Shown: positions 9,272 through 19,580, counted from the stretch's first letter. The stretch: 64,000 bases of DNA from an uncultured Ruminococcus sp. (GCA_905235715.1 CAJONB010000007.1:32835-96834), one strand, 5' to 3'. The notes: generated from the letters alone by a model not told the origin. Made by a program: numbers and translations.

Positions 9272-11308
9272 TTATATTTTTGCTTTGATCAGGCGAACCG
9301 AGTGGAGGACGCATATCAGGCTGACGCCGGTATCGGCGACGACCGCTAACCACAGCGGAGCAATACCGAATGTCGCAAGGGTGATTACCGCTGCCTTGAT
9401 CAACAGTGAGAAGGTAATATTGGCGCGCACGGTGTTCATCGTTTTGCGGCTGAGGCGGATTGCCTTCGGCAGAGAGGTGAGGGTTTCGGCAGACAGTACC
9501 ATATCGGCGGACTCGATCGCCGCGTCGGAGCCGAGTCCCATTGCAATACCGCAGTCGGAGCGCGACAGCACAGGCGCGTCGTTGATACCGTCGCCGACGA
9601 AGCAGCACGAGCCGTTCTCGGTAATCAGATTTTCGACACATTTGACTTTATCCTCGGGGAGCAGACCGCTTCGGATATCCGTAATATTCAACTGGTCGGC
9701 GATGCGTTTGCAAGCCGCTTTCTTATCGCCGGAAAGCATAACAATCTTTTCGACGCCGAGCGCTTTCATCTGTTCAACAACGTCCTTTGCTTCCGCGCGG
9801 GGCTGTTCGGCAATCGTAATCAGACCGATGACAGTATCGTCGACTTTGACGGAGGTCGCGTTATGCTCTGCGGATTTTGTGACAAAATAGGTATGCTCGC
9901 CGCCGGTTGCGGATACGCCCTGTCCCGGGATTTCCGTATGGTCTTTTAATTCTAATTCGGAAATATGATTTGCTTCCGCGTAGTTGCGGATTGCGGCGGC
10001 AATCGGATGCGCCGAGTGAGATTCTACTGACAGCGCAATCTGTAATATTTCTTCTTCAGAATATTGAGCGGTGGGCTTAATTTCTTTTACAGAAATATTA
10101 TGGTCGGTTAACGTGCCTGTTTTATCAAAGGCAAAGCAGTTTGTCTTTGATAAGGCTTCGACAAATTTTCCGCCCTTAATCAGCACGCCCGCCTTGGAAG
10201 CTGCTCCGATTCCGGCAAAATAGGCAAGAGGAACGGAAATGACAATCGAGCATGGGCAGGACGCGACAAGACATACCAGCGCGCGGTTAATCCAGTTCGG
10301 CCAGTCGCCGGTAATCAGCGAGGGAATAACGGCAATCAGCACGCTGAGCAGGATAACCGCCGGCGTGTAGACGCGCGCAAAGCGTGAAATCAGCTTCTCA
10401 CCGTCGCTCTTGTTTTTGGCGCTGTCTTCGACCAGCTTGACGATTCTTGTCGCCGCGCTGTCGGCATAAGCCTTAGTCGTCTGCATACGGATGGTGCGGT
10501 CATTGTTCATCATTCCGCTGAGCAGCTCGGAATCCACGGTGACTTCAATCGGTACGGATTCGCCTGTGAGAGAGGACGCGTCCATGGTAGTAGCGCCCTC
10601 GACAACCACGCCGTCAAGAGGAACGCGGGTGTGGGGCGGGATTTCGAGAATGGTGCCGATTGCGACGTCCTTAGCTTCGACCTCGCGGGTGGTGCCGTTT
10701 TCATAGATAAAGGCGGTGTCGGGGCGGATGTCCGCCAGCTTGCGGATATCGCGGCGGGATTTTTCGACCGCCTTATCCTCGAGCAGCTCGCCGATACCGA
10801 ACAGCACGGTGACAGCAGCGGCTTCGGTAAAATCGCCGAGAATCATGGCGGAGATGACAGCGACCGTCATCAGCGTCGTTTCGTCAATGTGCAGCTTGAG
10901 GGCAGATTTTACGCCCTCGATTACGACGTCGTAGCCCGACAGAATCACCGACGCTATGGCAAGTATCTTGCAGGCGAGTTCGGTTCCCTTAAAGAAATGC
11001 AGGACAAATGCCGTAACAAAAAGTACGGTAGAGAGTATCAGCAGGATAATTTTAATCTTGCTGACCTCCTCTTCTTCATCTTCATCTTCCGTATCAGCGG
11101 CGTCTGTCACGGTAATACCGCTTTCAACAGTGTCGACTAAAGCCTGAATATCTTTAAGGATATTCCTCTTTTTACTGTTAAATGACAGCGTCTTAGTCGC
11201 GAAATTAAGCTGTACGTTGCTGTACCCGGGTATTCCGTTCAGTTTTTGCTCGATTTTTGCCGCGCTTTCCGCGCTGCTGATGCCGTCAAGAATCAATTCA
11301 TGCTTCAT
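9272..11308 (-). CDS. Heavy-metal-translocating P-type ATPase (Cd/Zn/Co type)
   Basis: DKTGTL phosphorylation motif, TGES, SCPCSIVISVP TM motif, GDGINDAPVL; divergent N-terminal HMA-like domain. Confidence 0.92.
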   Translation of the reverse strand: MKHELILDGISSAESAAKIEQKLNGIPGYSNVQLNFATKTLSFNSKKRNILKDIQALVDTVESGITVTDAADTEDEDEEEEVSKIKIILLILSTVLFVTAFVLHFFKGTELACKILAIASVILSGYDVVIEGVKSALKLHIDETTLMTVAVISAMILGDFTEAAAVTVLFGIGELLEDKAVEKSRRDIRKLADIRPDTAFIYENGTTREVEAKDVAIGTILEIPPHTRVPLDGVVVEGATTMDASSLTGESVPIEVTVDSELLSGMMNNDRTIRMQTTKAYADSAATRIVKLVEDSAKNKSDGEKLISRFARVYTPAVILLSVLIAVIPSLITGDWPNWINRALVCLVASCPCSIVISVPLAYFAGIGAASKAGVLIKGGKFVEALSKTNCFAFDKTGTLTDHNISVKEIKPTAQYSEEEILQIALSVESHSAHPIAAAIRNYAEANHISELELKDHTEIPGQGVSATGGEHTYFVTKSAEHNATSVKVDDTVIGLITIAEQPRAEAKDVVEQMKALGVEKIVMLSGDKKAACKRIADQLNITDIRSGLLPEDKVKCVENLITENGSCCFVGDGINDAPVLSRSDCGIAMGLGSDAAIESADMVLSAETLTSLPKAIRLSRKTMNTVRANITFSLLIKAAVITLATFGIAPLWLAVVADTGVSLICVLHSVRLIKAKI

Positions 11309-11365
11309 TACGTTACCTCTCTTATATTCTTTATCAATACATATCGATACGCAAATAACGGAAGA

Positions 11366-11692
11366 TCATTCCAGTATATGCTCCAGCCCCATCTCAAATA
11401 TCTTTTGGATATGCTCGTCCTCGAGGGAATAGAAGCTCTGCTTGCCCTCGCGGCGCACCTTGACGAGGTTCTCCTGCCGCAGGACGCGGAGCTGGTGAGA
11501 TACGGTGCTCTGTTCCATGCCGACGATATCGGCGATACAGCAGACATTCAGCTCCTGTTCAAACAGCGCGCACATAATGCGGATGCGGGTGGAATCGCCG
11601 AATACCTTGAAAAAATCCGCCAGCTCGAAGAGCGTGTCGATGTCCGGCATTTTTGATTTTGTTTTCTCAACAACGGATTGGTGGTCGTGCAT
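11366..11692 (-). CDS. ArsR/SmtB-family metalloregulatory repressor (CadC/CzrA-like)
   Basis: ELNVCCIADIVGMEQSTVSHQLRVLRQENLVKVRREGKQSFYSL winged HTH; lies next to the P1B ATPase. Confidence 0.9.
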   Translation of the reverse strand: MHDHQSVVEKTKSKMPDIDTLFELADFFKVFGDSTRIRIMCALFEQELNVCCIADIVGMEQSTVSHQLRVLRQENLVKVRREGKQSFYSLEDEHIQKIFEMGLEHILE

Positions 11693-11725
11693 AAGATTGC
11701 CTCCGGTTTATTGAAAAGATGAACA

Positions 11726-11743
11726 CATGAACAACTGTTCATA
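11726..11743. promoter_or_regulatory. Putative ArsR/SmtB operator
   Basis: catgaacaactgttcata: near-perfect inverted repeat ATGAACA-AC-TGTTCAT directly upstream of the regulator gene; matches the TGAACA/TGTTCA style of SmtB/CzrA sites. Confidence 0.75.
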
Positions 11744-11793
11744 CGTTATTACCATCATATTACATAGATTGGATTTTGTCAAGTACAAAACCG

Positions 11794-11822
11794 TTGAAAA
11801 TTCTGAATTTTTGCGCTATAAT
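11794..11822 (+). promoter_or_regulatory. Sigma-A promoter for the HAD hydrolase gene
   Basis: TTGAAA N17 TATAAT. Confidence 0.7.
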
Positions 11823-11847
11823 ACCTGTTGTGTATGGGAGGAAGGAT

Positions 11848-12519
11848 ATGAAGTCTGACAAGCCTGCCGTCATCTTTGATATGGACGGCGTTATTTTTGA
11901 TTCCGAGCAAGCGTATATTGATATTTATCGCGACCTGCTTACCCGCGACGGTATCACCTTTATAGAACAGGCTTGCATTGACGCGATTGGCGCGAACTGG
12001 CTTCGCACGCGTGAAATCTGGCATGAGTATTACGGCGACGCGTTTGATTTTGAACCGTATCACACTGAGGCGAGAGAGATTTTGAAAAACAAAAGCTTTC
12101 CGCTTAAGCCGTATGTGCATGAGATTTTTAACTATCTGAGGGAACGGAAAATTCCGACGGCGCTCGCGTCCTCGACGCGTGAGGAAAGCGTGATGCGGAT
12201 GCTGGAGGAAGCAAAGCTGACCGGGTGCTTTGACGTGATTGTCTGCGGCGATATGGTCAGCCATTCCAAGCCCCATCCCGAGATTTTTTTGACTGCCGCC
12301 GGCCGGTTGGGCGCTGCTCCCGGGGATTGCTATGTCATTGAGGACAGCTACAACGGGATTCGCTGCGCGCATAATGCGGGGATGCACCCGATTATGGTGC
12401 CGGATGTATTGCAGCCCGACGAAGAAATCAGGGGGCTGGCGGAGGTTGTTTTGCCGTCGCTGAATGAGGTTACCGGATATCTGGAAAAACAGTTTGATAA
12501 CGACGATGTTGTACTTTGA
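11848..12519 (+). CDS. HAD-family hydrolase, beta-phosphoglucomutase-like
   Basis: AVIFDMDGVIFDSEQ, ALASSTREE, KPHPEIFLTAA, VIEDSYNGIRCAHNAGM. Confidence 0.88.
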   Translation: MKSDKPAVIFDMDGVIFDSEQAYIDIYRDLLTRDGITFIEQACIDAIGANWLRTREIWHEYYGDAFDFEPYHTEAREILKNKSFPLKPYVHEIFNYLRERKIPTALASSTREESVMRMLEEAKLTGCFDVIVCGDMVSHSKPHPEIFLTAAGRLGAAPGDCYVIEDSYNGIRCAHNAGMHPIMVPDVLQPDEEIRGLAEVVLPSLNEVTGYLEKQFDNDDVVL

Positions 12520-12528
12520 GGTGAGATT

Positions 12529-13260
12529 ATGATATATGAAATTGATTATGTGCCGCGGTTCCGTGAGAGTGAGGCGGACGGGCTGATTTCTACAAAGGGC
12601 TATTTCCGTTATTTTCAGGATATTGCCGCGGGACAGTATCACAGTATAGGCAAGGGCAACGATAGGGTGCCGAAGCAATACGGCGTGTCGTGGGTGTACT
12701 CTAAGTATAAGATGAAGATTTACGGTAAAACCGACTTTGATCATTCTATCCATATTGCGACTTGGGCGTCGCGGTTGGACGCGATTCGCTCGTGGCAGGA
12801 AATGACCATAAAGAGGGGAGAGGAGCTGCTCTGCGAGGGCAGGCTGGAGAGTTGTGTCGTCGATATGCAGAAAAAGCGTATCGAGAAGCTGTCGCGCATT
12901 GAGCTACCCGATGATTTAGTGTGGGACGAGATGACCTCGGTCGAGCCGTTCACGCGGAAGCTGAAGCCCTCGGAAAAGGCAGAGTATCGCTATACGCATC
13001 GGGTGGAATATACCGACATCGACATCAGCCGCCACATGAACAACCTGCATTATATCGATATGTTTATGAACGCGTTTGACCTCGATTTTTACGACCGCTA
13101 TTTCATTACGGACTTTGAAATCCATTATATCAATCAGGCGTATTACAACGAGGAGCTGCGGGTTTTTGTCGAGCAGGACGGAGAGGAATACCGGCTGTTC
13201 GCGTTCAACAAGGATGACGCGGTTGCCGCCGCCTGCATTATCAAGGTCATGCCGTATTGA
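12529..13260 (+). CDS. Acyl-ACP thioesterase (FatA/hotdog fold)
   Basis: Length and hotdog-type sequence: YFRYFQDIAAGQYHSIG..., VEYTDIDISRHMNNLHYIDMFM. Confidence 0.82.
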   Translation: MIYEIDYVPRFRESEADGLISTKGYFRYFQDIAAGQYHSIGKGNDRVPKQYGVSWVYSKYKMKIYGKTDFDHSIHIATWASRLDAIRSWQEMTIKRGEELLCEGRLESCVVDMQKKRIEKLSRIELPDDLVWDEMTSVEPFTRKLKPSEKAEYRYTHRVEYTDIDISRHMNNLHYIDMFMNAFDLDFYDRYFITDFEIHYINQAYYNEELRVFVEQDGEEYRLFAFNKDDAVAAACIIKVMPY

Positions 13261-13279
13261 CATGATGCATAAAAAGGAG

Positions 13280-13312
13280 CGCCGCCCCGGAATTACCGGG
13301 ACGGCGTTTTGT
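13280..13312. terminator. Bidirectional terminator between convergent thioesterase and glgA genes
   Basis: cgccgccccgg aatta ccgggacggcg followed by tttt. Confidence 0.8.
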
Positions 13313-13341
13313 AATGATTATGAATTATGGATTGTTTTGGT

Positions 13342-14769
13342 TTACAGCCAATGCAGGGTATCTTCGTAGACGTTGATATAATCCTGAGCGGAGCGCTCCC
13401 AGCTGTTGTCGCTCATCATTGCGCGCCACATCAGCTGATGCCAGCCCTGGTCGTCATTGATACCGGCGAGCGCACGCTTGACGGCGTTGCACATATCGGC
13501 GATATCGTAGTTCCTGAAGGTGAAGCCGTTGCCGTAGTTATCGGCGCTGTCAAATACGCTGTCCTTCAGACCGCCGACCTCGCGGACAACCGGGATGGTG
13601 CCGTAGCGAAGCGCAATCATCTGTGAAAGTCCGCACGGCTCCTGCTTAGAGGGCATCAGGAAGATGTCCGCGCCGGAGTAAATCTTGCGGGCAAGCTCGG
13701 GGACAAAGCCGTGGCAGGCGCATACGCGACCCGGATAGAACCACTGCATATCGCGGAAGAAGTTCTCATACTCTTCATCGCCGGAGCCGAGGATGACAAA
13801 CTGCATCTTGTTGTTGTTCAGCAAATCAGGCAGACCGCCGCGGACGAGGTCAAGACCCTTGGGCTCTACCATACGGGTGACCATCGCAACGATGGGGGTA
13901 TCCCAGCTCTGCTCAAGTCCTAAGCGCTCCTGCAGTCTGCGCTTACATTCGCCCTTACCTCTCATATCATCCTTGCTGTAGTTGCAGTAAAGCTGATAGT
14001 CGGTTTCGGGGTTATAGCTCTCCTGATCGATACCGTTGAGGATACCGCAGAGCTTGTAGTGATTATTGATCAGCGCGTGGTGCATACCGTAGCTGTACCA
14101 CGGGTCTTTGATTTCCAGCGCATAGCTGGGGGAAACGGTATTGACACGAGTGGAGCAGTAGATAGCGCCCTTCATCATATTCAGCCAGCCGTCCATCTCA
14201 AGAATCTTTGTTTCTGTAGGCGGAATACCGACGCACTCGGTATTGACCTCCCATCCGTACTGACCCTGATACTGGATATTGTGGATGGTAAAGAGCGACT
14301 TGATATTGTGATACCACGGATTCTTGGAATAGAAGATGTAGTAGTACACGGGGACAAGGGCTGTCTGCCAGTCGTTGGTGTGGATAATGTCGGGATGGAA
14401 GTCGATATAGGGGAGCATTTCCATAATCGCGCGTGAGAAGAACGCAAAGCGCTCGGCGTCGTCATAGAAGCCGTACAGCTTGTCGCGCTTGAAATAATAC
14501 TCGTTATCAATGAAATAGTAGGTGCAGTCGTTCCATCTTGCCCAGAACAGACCGCAGTACTGATGTCTCCACGCTACGGGTACGGTAAAATTGGTGATGA
14601 AGTTCATCTGGCACTTCAGTTCGTAGGGAATCGTACCGTAGAGAGGCATGACGATTCTGCAGTCATGACCCTTCCGGCATATTGTGTGAGGCAGAGAGCC
14701 TGCCACGTCTGCGAGTCCGCCGCTGCCTGCGAAGGGATTCGCTTCACTAGTGCAATAAAGAATTTTCAT
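13342..14769 (-). CDS. glgA: Glycogen synthase
   Basis: MKILYCTSEANPFAGSGGLADVAGSLP; SKQEPCGLSQMIALRYGTIPVVREVGGLKD. Confidence 0.95.
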   Translation of the reverse strand: MKILYCTSEANPFAGSGGLADVAGSLPHTICRKGHDCRIVMPLYGTIPYELKCQMNFITNFTVPVAWRHQYCGLFWARWNDCTYYFIDNEYYFKRDKLYGFYDDAERFAFFSRAIMEMLPYIDFHPDIIHTNDWQTALVPVYYYIFYSKNPWYHNIKSLFTIHNIQYQGQYGWEVNTECVGIPPTETKILEMDGWLNMMKGAIYCSTRVNTVSPSYALEIKDPWYSYGMHHALINNHYKLCGILNGIDQESYNPETDYQLYCNYSKDDMRGKGECKRRLQERLGLEQSWDTPIVAMVTRMVEPKGLDLVRGGLPDLLNNNKMQFVILGSGDEEYENFFRDMQWFYPGRVCACHGFVPELARKIYSGADIFLMPSKQEPCGLSQMIALRYGTIPVVREVGGLKDSVFDSADNYGNGFTFRNYDIADMCNAVKRALAGINDDQGWHQLMWRAMMSDNSWERSAQDYINVYEDTLHWL

Positions 14770-14793
14770 AGTAATACCTCCTGTATCAGCTTC

Positions 14794-15906
14794 TTATACG
14801 ATGGATTTTTTGGCAATGTACATCGGATAGCTCAGCGAGCCTTGCAGCTTTGAACCGCGGCTGACGTTGACGTCCTTATCGACGACAATATTTGTCAGCT
14901 CGGCGTTGTCTCCGATAACGCAGTCCTGCATGATGATGCAGTCCTTAATTACCGCGCCGTTTCCGATATAAACACCCTTGGAAATGATGGAATTTTCGAC
15001 TGTGCCGTTAATTACGCAGCCCTGTGCGATCAGCGAGCCTTTTACAGAGCTGTTCAGACCGTAGCGTGAGGGCGCGTCGTCCCTTACCTTGGTATAAATC
15101 GGGCGGCGGTAGTCGAAAAGTCGATAGCGGGTATCTCTGTCCATCAGCTTCATGTTCGCGTCGTAATATTGCTTGACCGAGTCGATAATCTCGCAGTAAC
15201 CGGTCAGCTCATACGCAAAGATGCGGTAGCGCTCAAGTGCTTTTTGCAGAACGTCACGGACGAAGCTGTATTTGGATTCGGACATTGCCTGACGAACCAG
15301 ACCCATGAGGACGGTCTTGCGAATCAGGATAACGCCGATATTGAGATTGCAAACACTGTCGTCGACGGGCGAAGCCATGATGCGGATGACCTTGCCGTTT
15401 TCGTCAACATCCAACAGACTGCGGAAGTCGTCGGTGATGACATCGACATGCCTTTTTACATAGACAAAGGTGATGTCCGATTTGTTCTTTTCCGCGAAGG
15501 ACAATACCTTTGAATAATCCATATTGTAAACGGCGTCGGACGGAGAAATCAAAACGTATTCCTCGTCGCCGTGCTCGATATAGCCGTGCAGGTTGAAGAT
15601 GGTTTCAACGATGGATGAAAAGCTGTGCTCGCCGTAGGGAGGAAGAATGGACAGACCGCTTCTTCTTCTCGCCAAATCCCACGCGGAACCGGAGCCGACG
15701 TGATCCATGAGCGACTGGAAGTTGGATTTTGTGACGATACCGATATTATTGATGCCCGAGTTGGACATATTGGAAAGCGGAAAGTCAATCAGACGGTACT
15801 TGCCGCCGAAGGGGACGGAGCCGGTGGTGCGGTAGGCGGTCAGCTCAGGCAGATTCTTTTCATTAGTATTGGCAAAAATGAGTCCTAATATTTTATTGCT
15901 TGCCAT
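14794..15906 (-). CDS. glgD: Glucose-1-phosphate adenylyltransferase subunit GlgD
   Basis: [32 protein letters not shown] and C-terminal left-handed beta-helix repeats; paired with glgC. Confidence 0.92.
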   Translation of the reverse strand: MASNKILGLIFANTNEKNLPELTAYRTTGSVPFGGKYRLIDFPLSNMSNSGINNIGIVTKSNFQSLMDHVGSGSAWDLARRRSGLSILPPYGEHSFSSIVETIFNLHGYIEHGDEEYVLISPSDAVYNMDYSKVLSFAEKNKSDITFVYVKRHVDVITDDFRSLLDVDENGKVIRIMASPVDDSVCNLNIGVILIRKTVLMGLVRQAMSESKYSFVRDVLQKALERYRIFAYELTGYCEIIDSVKQYYDANMKLMDRDTRYRLFDYRRPIYTKVRDDAPSRYGLNSSVKGSLIAQGCVINGTVENSIISKGVYIGNGAVIKDCIIMQDCVIGDNAELTNIVVDKDVNVSRGSKLQGSLSYPMYIAKKSIV

Positions 15907-15910
15907 TCCC

Positions 15911-17107
15911 TTACACCTCCATATCCTGATCGATCATCGCTTTGCAGGGGACGACAACATCCTCGCCGATTTTCAGTCCGTCGCCGACGACGGTGATGCC
16001 CCAGTCGTCGCGGTTTTCCATCTCGGTGGGATTCGCGCCGACCTTGGCGTTTCTGCCGATGACGGTATTTTCGCAGATAATAGAGAACTGGACGTTTGCG
16101 CCGTCCTCAATGACCGCGCCGGGCATGATGATGGACGAGTTGACGGTAGCGCCCTTGCCAATCATAACGCCGGAGAAGATGATGGAGAATTCGAGGTTGC
16201 CGTCGACGTTACAGCCGTCGGAAATCAGGGAATTCTGAATATCAGCTGTCTCGCCGACATGGTGCGGCGGCATCATGGGATTGCGGGAATAGATGTTCTT
16301 GAGGTCGAGCTGGAGCTTCGGGTCGAGCAAATCCATGTTTGCTTCCCAGAGGCTGTCAATCGTGCCGACGTCCTTCCAGTAGCCCTCAAAGGGATAGGCG
16401 ACCATCTTTTCGCCGGAGTTCAGCATCAGGGGCAGGACGTCCTTGCCGAAGTCGTTGGTCGAATCGGGATTCTGCGCGTCCTTAATCAAATACTCTCTGA
16501 CGGTTTTCCATGTGAAAACATAAATGCCCATCGAGGCGTTGGTGCTCTTCGGATGCGCGGGCTTTTCCTCAAATTCATAGATGGTGCTGTCGGGGTTGGT
16601 GTTGAGAATACCGAAGCGCGACGCCTCTTCCATCGGGACGTCCATCGCGGCGATGGTACAGGCAGCGCCCTTTTCCTTGTGGTATTCAATCATTTCGGCG
16701 TAGTCCATCTTATAGATGTGGTCGCCGGATAAAACAACGATGTAGTCGGGATCGTAGCGGTCTACGAAGCCGATGTTCTGATAGATAGCGTTAGCTGTGC
16801 CGGAGTACCAGTCGGAGCCTTCCTTGCTCTCATACGGCTGCAGACAGGTGACGCCCGAGTGCATACCGTCGAGATCCCATGGCTGTCCGTTGCCGACATA
16901 CTCGTTCAGCTCGAGCGGCTGATACTGGGTCAGCACGCCGACAGCCTCGATGCCGGAATTGATGCAGTTGGAGAGGGGAAAGTCGATAATCCTGTACTTG
17001 CCTCCGAAAGGTACGGCAGGCTTAGCGATTTTCTTGGTGAGAACGCCAAGACGCGAGCCCTGTCCGCCGGCGAGCAGCATTGCTACTACTTCTTTCTTAG
17101 GTATCAT
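15911..17107 (-). CDS. glgC: Glucose-1-phosphate adenylyltransferase
   Basis: [38 protein letters not shown]; start set at [11 protein letters not shown]. Confidence 0.95.
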   Translation of the reverse strand: MIPKKEVVAMLLAGGQGSRLGVLTKKIAKPAVPFGGKYRIIDFPLSNCINSGIEAVGVLTQYQPLELNEYVGNGQPWDLDGMHSGVTCLQPYESKEGSDWYSGTANAIYQNIGFVDRYDPDYIVVLSGDHIYKMDYAEMIEYHKEKGAACTIAAMDVPMEEASRFGILNTNPDSTIYEFEEKPAHPKSTNASMGIYVFTWKTVREYLIKDAQNPDSTNDFGKDVLPLMLNSGEKMVAYPFEGYWKDVGTIDSLWEANMDLLDPKLQLDLKNIYSRNPMMPPHHVGETADIQNSLISDGCNVDGNLEFSIIFSGVMIGKGATVNSSIIMPGAVIEDGANVQFSIICENTVIGRNAKVGANPTEMENRDDWGITVVGDGLKIGEDVVVPCKAMIDQDMEV

Positions 17108-17181
17108 TATATCCTCCGATATTACTGCCAAGCCCCGAGATGCTTCGGGGCCAGGCGGTATTTTGAATTATACGATAAAAA

Positions 17182-19290
17182 TTATTTATCTGATTTTTTT
17201 GTTGCTTTCTTTGCTGCGGGCTTTTTCGCTGCAGGCTTCTTTTCGGGAGCTTTCTTTGCTGCCGTCTTCTTTTCTGTTGTGTCTGCCTTTGCCTTTTCCT
17301 CAGCCTTCTTTTTCTTGCGTGTTTCGGCTGCTTTCTTCGCGGCTGCCTTACGCTTTTCGGCTGCTTTTTCAGCGGCGATTTCCTTCGGACTCTTTTCTTT
17401 TTCGACACACTTGAGATAGAGAGCGCTCATGGGCGGCAGATTCAGGCAGATAGACTGATCAAAGCCGTGCATTTCCTCACCGTCGGAGTGGATGTTGGTG
17501 CCGTTGGTCTTGCCGGTACCGCCGTACTGCTCGTCGTCGGAGTTGAATACCTCGGCATAAGTACCGTAGTCCGGAACGCCGATATAGTAATTTTCTCTGT
17601 ACATCGGCTGGAAGTTGCAGACAACGATAATGTTGTTTCCTTCCTTATCGATACGGCGGAACGCGATAACGCTCTGCTGATAGTCGTCATGGTGAATCCA
17701 GTTGAAGCCTTCCCATGTGAAGTCGACCTGATGCATGCAGGGGTTCGCCTTGTAGAATTCATTGAGCGCACGGAAGAAGTCGTTGAGCTTCTTATGCTTC
17801 TCAAAGCCAAGCAATCCCCACTGCAGCTCCTCGGTGGAATTCCACTCATCAAACTGACCGATTTCAGCGCCCATGAAGGTGAGCTTCTTGCCGGGGTGAG
17901 CCATCATGTAGGACATGAATACGCGAACACCCGCGAACTTCATGTCATAATCGCCGGGCATTTTATTAATCAGCGAGCCTTTTCCGTAAACAACCTCGTC
18001 GTGAGAAATAGGGAGGAGGAAGTTCTCGGAGAACGCATACAGGAAGGAGAAGGTGATGCTGTTATGGTGATAGGGTCTCCACAGCGGGTCGAGGGACATA
18101 TAGGACAGCATATCGTTCATCCAGCCCATGTTCCACTTGTAGTCAAAGCCCAGACCGCCGTCGGATACAGGACGGGATACCATCGGCCATGAGGTGGACT
18201 CCTCGGCAATCATCATAACGGTCGGATGATGGAGGTGAACGGCGGTGTTCAGTCTCTGGATAAATTCGACAGCTTCAAGATGCTCGTGACCGCCGTACTT
18301 GTTGGCGACCCACTCGCCGTCTTTGCGGTTGTAGTCGAGATACAGCATGGAGGCGACTGCGTCAACGCGGATGCCGTCTACATGGTATTTATCCAGCCAG
18401 AACATTGCGGAGGATACGAGGAAGGAGATGACCTCATAGCGGGCATAGTCAAATACGTAGGTGCCCCATTCCTTATGCTCGCCCTTGCGGCTGTCTTCAT
18501 ATTCATAGCAGTGGATACCGTCAAAGCGGCCGAGACCGTGCGCGTCCTTGGGGAAGTGAGCGGGTACCCAGTCAAGGATAACGCCGATGCCTTCCTGGTG
18601 GCACTTGTCGATAAACGCCATGAACATTTCGGGCGAGCCGTAGCGGGAGGTCGGAGCATAGTAGCCTGTTACCTGATAGCCCCAGGAGCCGTCGAAGGGA
18701 TACTCGGTCATCGGCATGAACTCGATGTGGGTGTAGCCCATCTGCTTGACATAGGGAATCAGCTCTTCAGCCAGCTTATCGTAGGAGAAGGTGTTGCCGT
18801 CGGCATACTTTCTCCACGAGCCTGCGTGAACCTCATAGATGTTGATGGGGTTCTCAAAGTGGTTGTGCTCGGCTTTGTACTTGAACCATTCCTCATCATG
18901 CCACTCGTATTTATTATAGTTGTAGATAATGGATGCATTGTCGGGACGGGTCTGTGTATGGAATGCAAAGGGGTCGGACTTGAGTATCTTCTCAAACCAC
19001 GGGGTTTCTACGCAGAACTTGTAGATAGCAGTCTCGCCGAGATTAGCTACCCAGCCTTCCCATACGCCGCCTTCGGAAATCTTGTGCATGTGATTCGCGT
19101 TCTGATCCCAGCCGTTGAAGTCACCGACAACAGATACGCTCAGTGCGTTCGGCGCCCATACACGGAAGATCGTTCCCTGTACGCCGTCCATCCAGTAATC
19201 GTGCGCGCCTAAGAAATCATAAGCGCGAACGGCGTCGCCGCCGTGGAACAAATCGAGAGGATATCTCTCATCGTTTAAAACATAATTCAT
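17182..19290 (-). CDS. glgB: 1,4-alpha-glucan branching enzyme with Lys/Ala-rich C-terminal tail
   Basis: CBM48 plus GH13 motifs: GDFNGWDQNAN, DGIRVDAVASMLYLDY, SHDEVVYGKGSL; tail KEKSPKEIAAEKAAEKRKAAAKK...KKPAAKKATKKSDK. Confidence 0.95.
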   Translation of the reverse strand: MNYVLNDERYPLDLFHGGDAVRAYDFLGAHDYWMDGVQGTIFRVWAPNALSVSVVGDFNGWDQNANHMHKISEGGVWEGWVANLGETAIYKFCVETPWFEKILKSDPFAFHTQTRPDNASIIYNYNKYEWHDEEWFKYKAEHNHFENPINIYEVHAGSWRKYADGNTFSYDKLAEELIPYVKQMGYTHIEFMPMTEYPFDGSWGYQVTGYYAPTSRYGSPEMFMAFIDKCHQEGIGVILDWVPAHFPKDAHGLGRFDGIHCYEYEDSRKGEHKEWGTYVFDYARYEVISFLVSSAMFWLDKYHVDGIRVDAVASMLYLDYNRKDGEWVANKYGGHEHLEAVEFIQRLNTAVHLHHPTVMMIAEESTSWPMVSRPVSDGGLGFDYKWNMGWMNDMLSYMSLDPLWRPYHHNSITFSFLYAFSENFLLPISHDEVVYGKGSLINKMPGDYDMKFAGVRVFMSYMMAHPGKKLTFMGAEIGQFDEWNSTEELQWGLLGFEKHKKLNDFFRALNEFYKANPCMHQVDFTWEGFNWIHHDDYQQSVIAFRRIDKEGNNIIVVCNFQPMYRENYYIGVPDYGTYAEVFNSDDEQYGGTGKTNGTNIHSDGEEMHGFDQSICLNLPPMSALYLKCVEKEKSPKEIAAEKAAEKRKAAAKKAAETRKKKKAEEKAKADTTEKKTAAKKAPEKKPAAKKPAAKKATKKSDK

Positions 19291-19336
19291 AATCTGACTC
19301 TCCTTAAATAAGATTAGTACATAAATATACAAGAAT

Positions 19337-19365
19337 ATAATACCAGACGTTTAGGTGAATTTCAA
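19337..19365 (-). promoter_or_regulatory. Sigma-A promoter of the glgBCDA operon
   Basis: On the minus strand: TTGAAA N17 TATTAT upstream of glgB. Confidence 0.65.
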
Positions 19366-19580
19366 GTAAAACCAGAAATTAAACGCCAAATTTTTCGTGC
19401 ATTTTTTATAAAAATTGTCAATTGCATGGTCAATATATACAACATGAATCGCGAAAATCATCATTAATTCACAAAAAACGGTTTTGGCTTTGAAGTGCCC
19501 TGAGTTGTCACGCTGAATGTTGTTCGATGACGGCAAGAAAAAGAATTCGGCTGTATATTTCCGAAAGGGAAAAATAGCAC

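Noticed and set aside
11779-12753. 324-aa minus-strand ORF over the HAD hydrolase and thioesterase
   Set aside because: Spans two real genes on the opposite strand; no motif.
17185-17408. GlgB tail DNA as a noncoding microsatellite
   Set aside because: In frame with glgB up to its stop, with a biased but varied codon pattern; better read as coding.
15869-19212. Long plus-strand ORFs (15869-16732, 17467-18192, 18226-19212) opposite glgB/glgC/glgD
   Set aside because: Antisense shadows of strongly supported glycogen genes; compositional artefacts.
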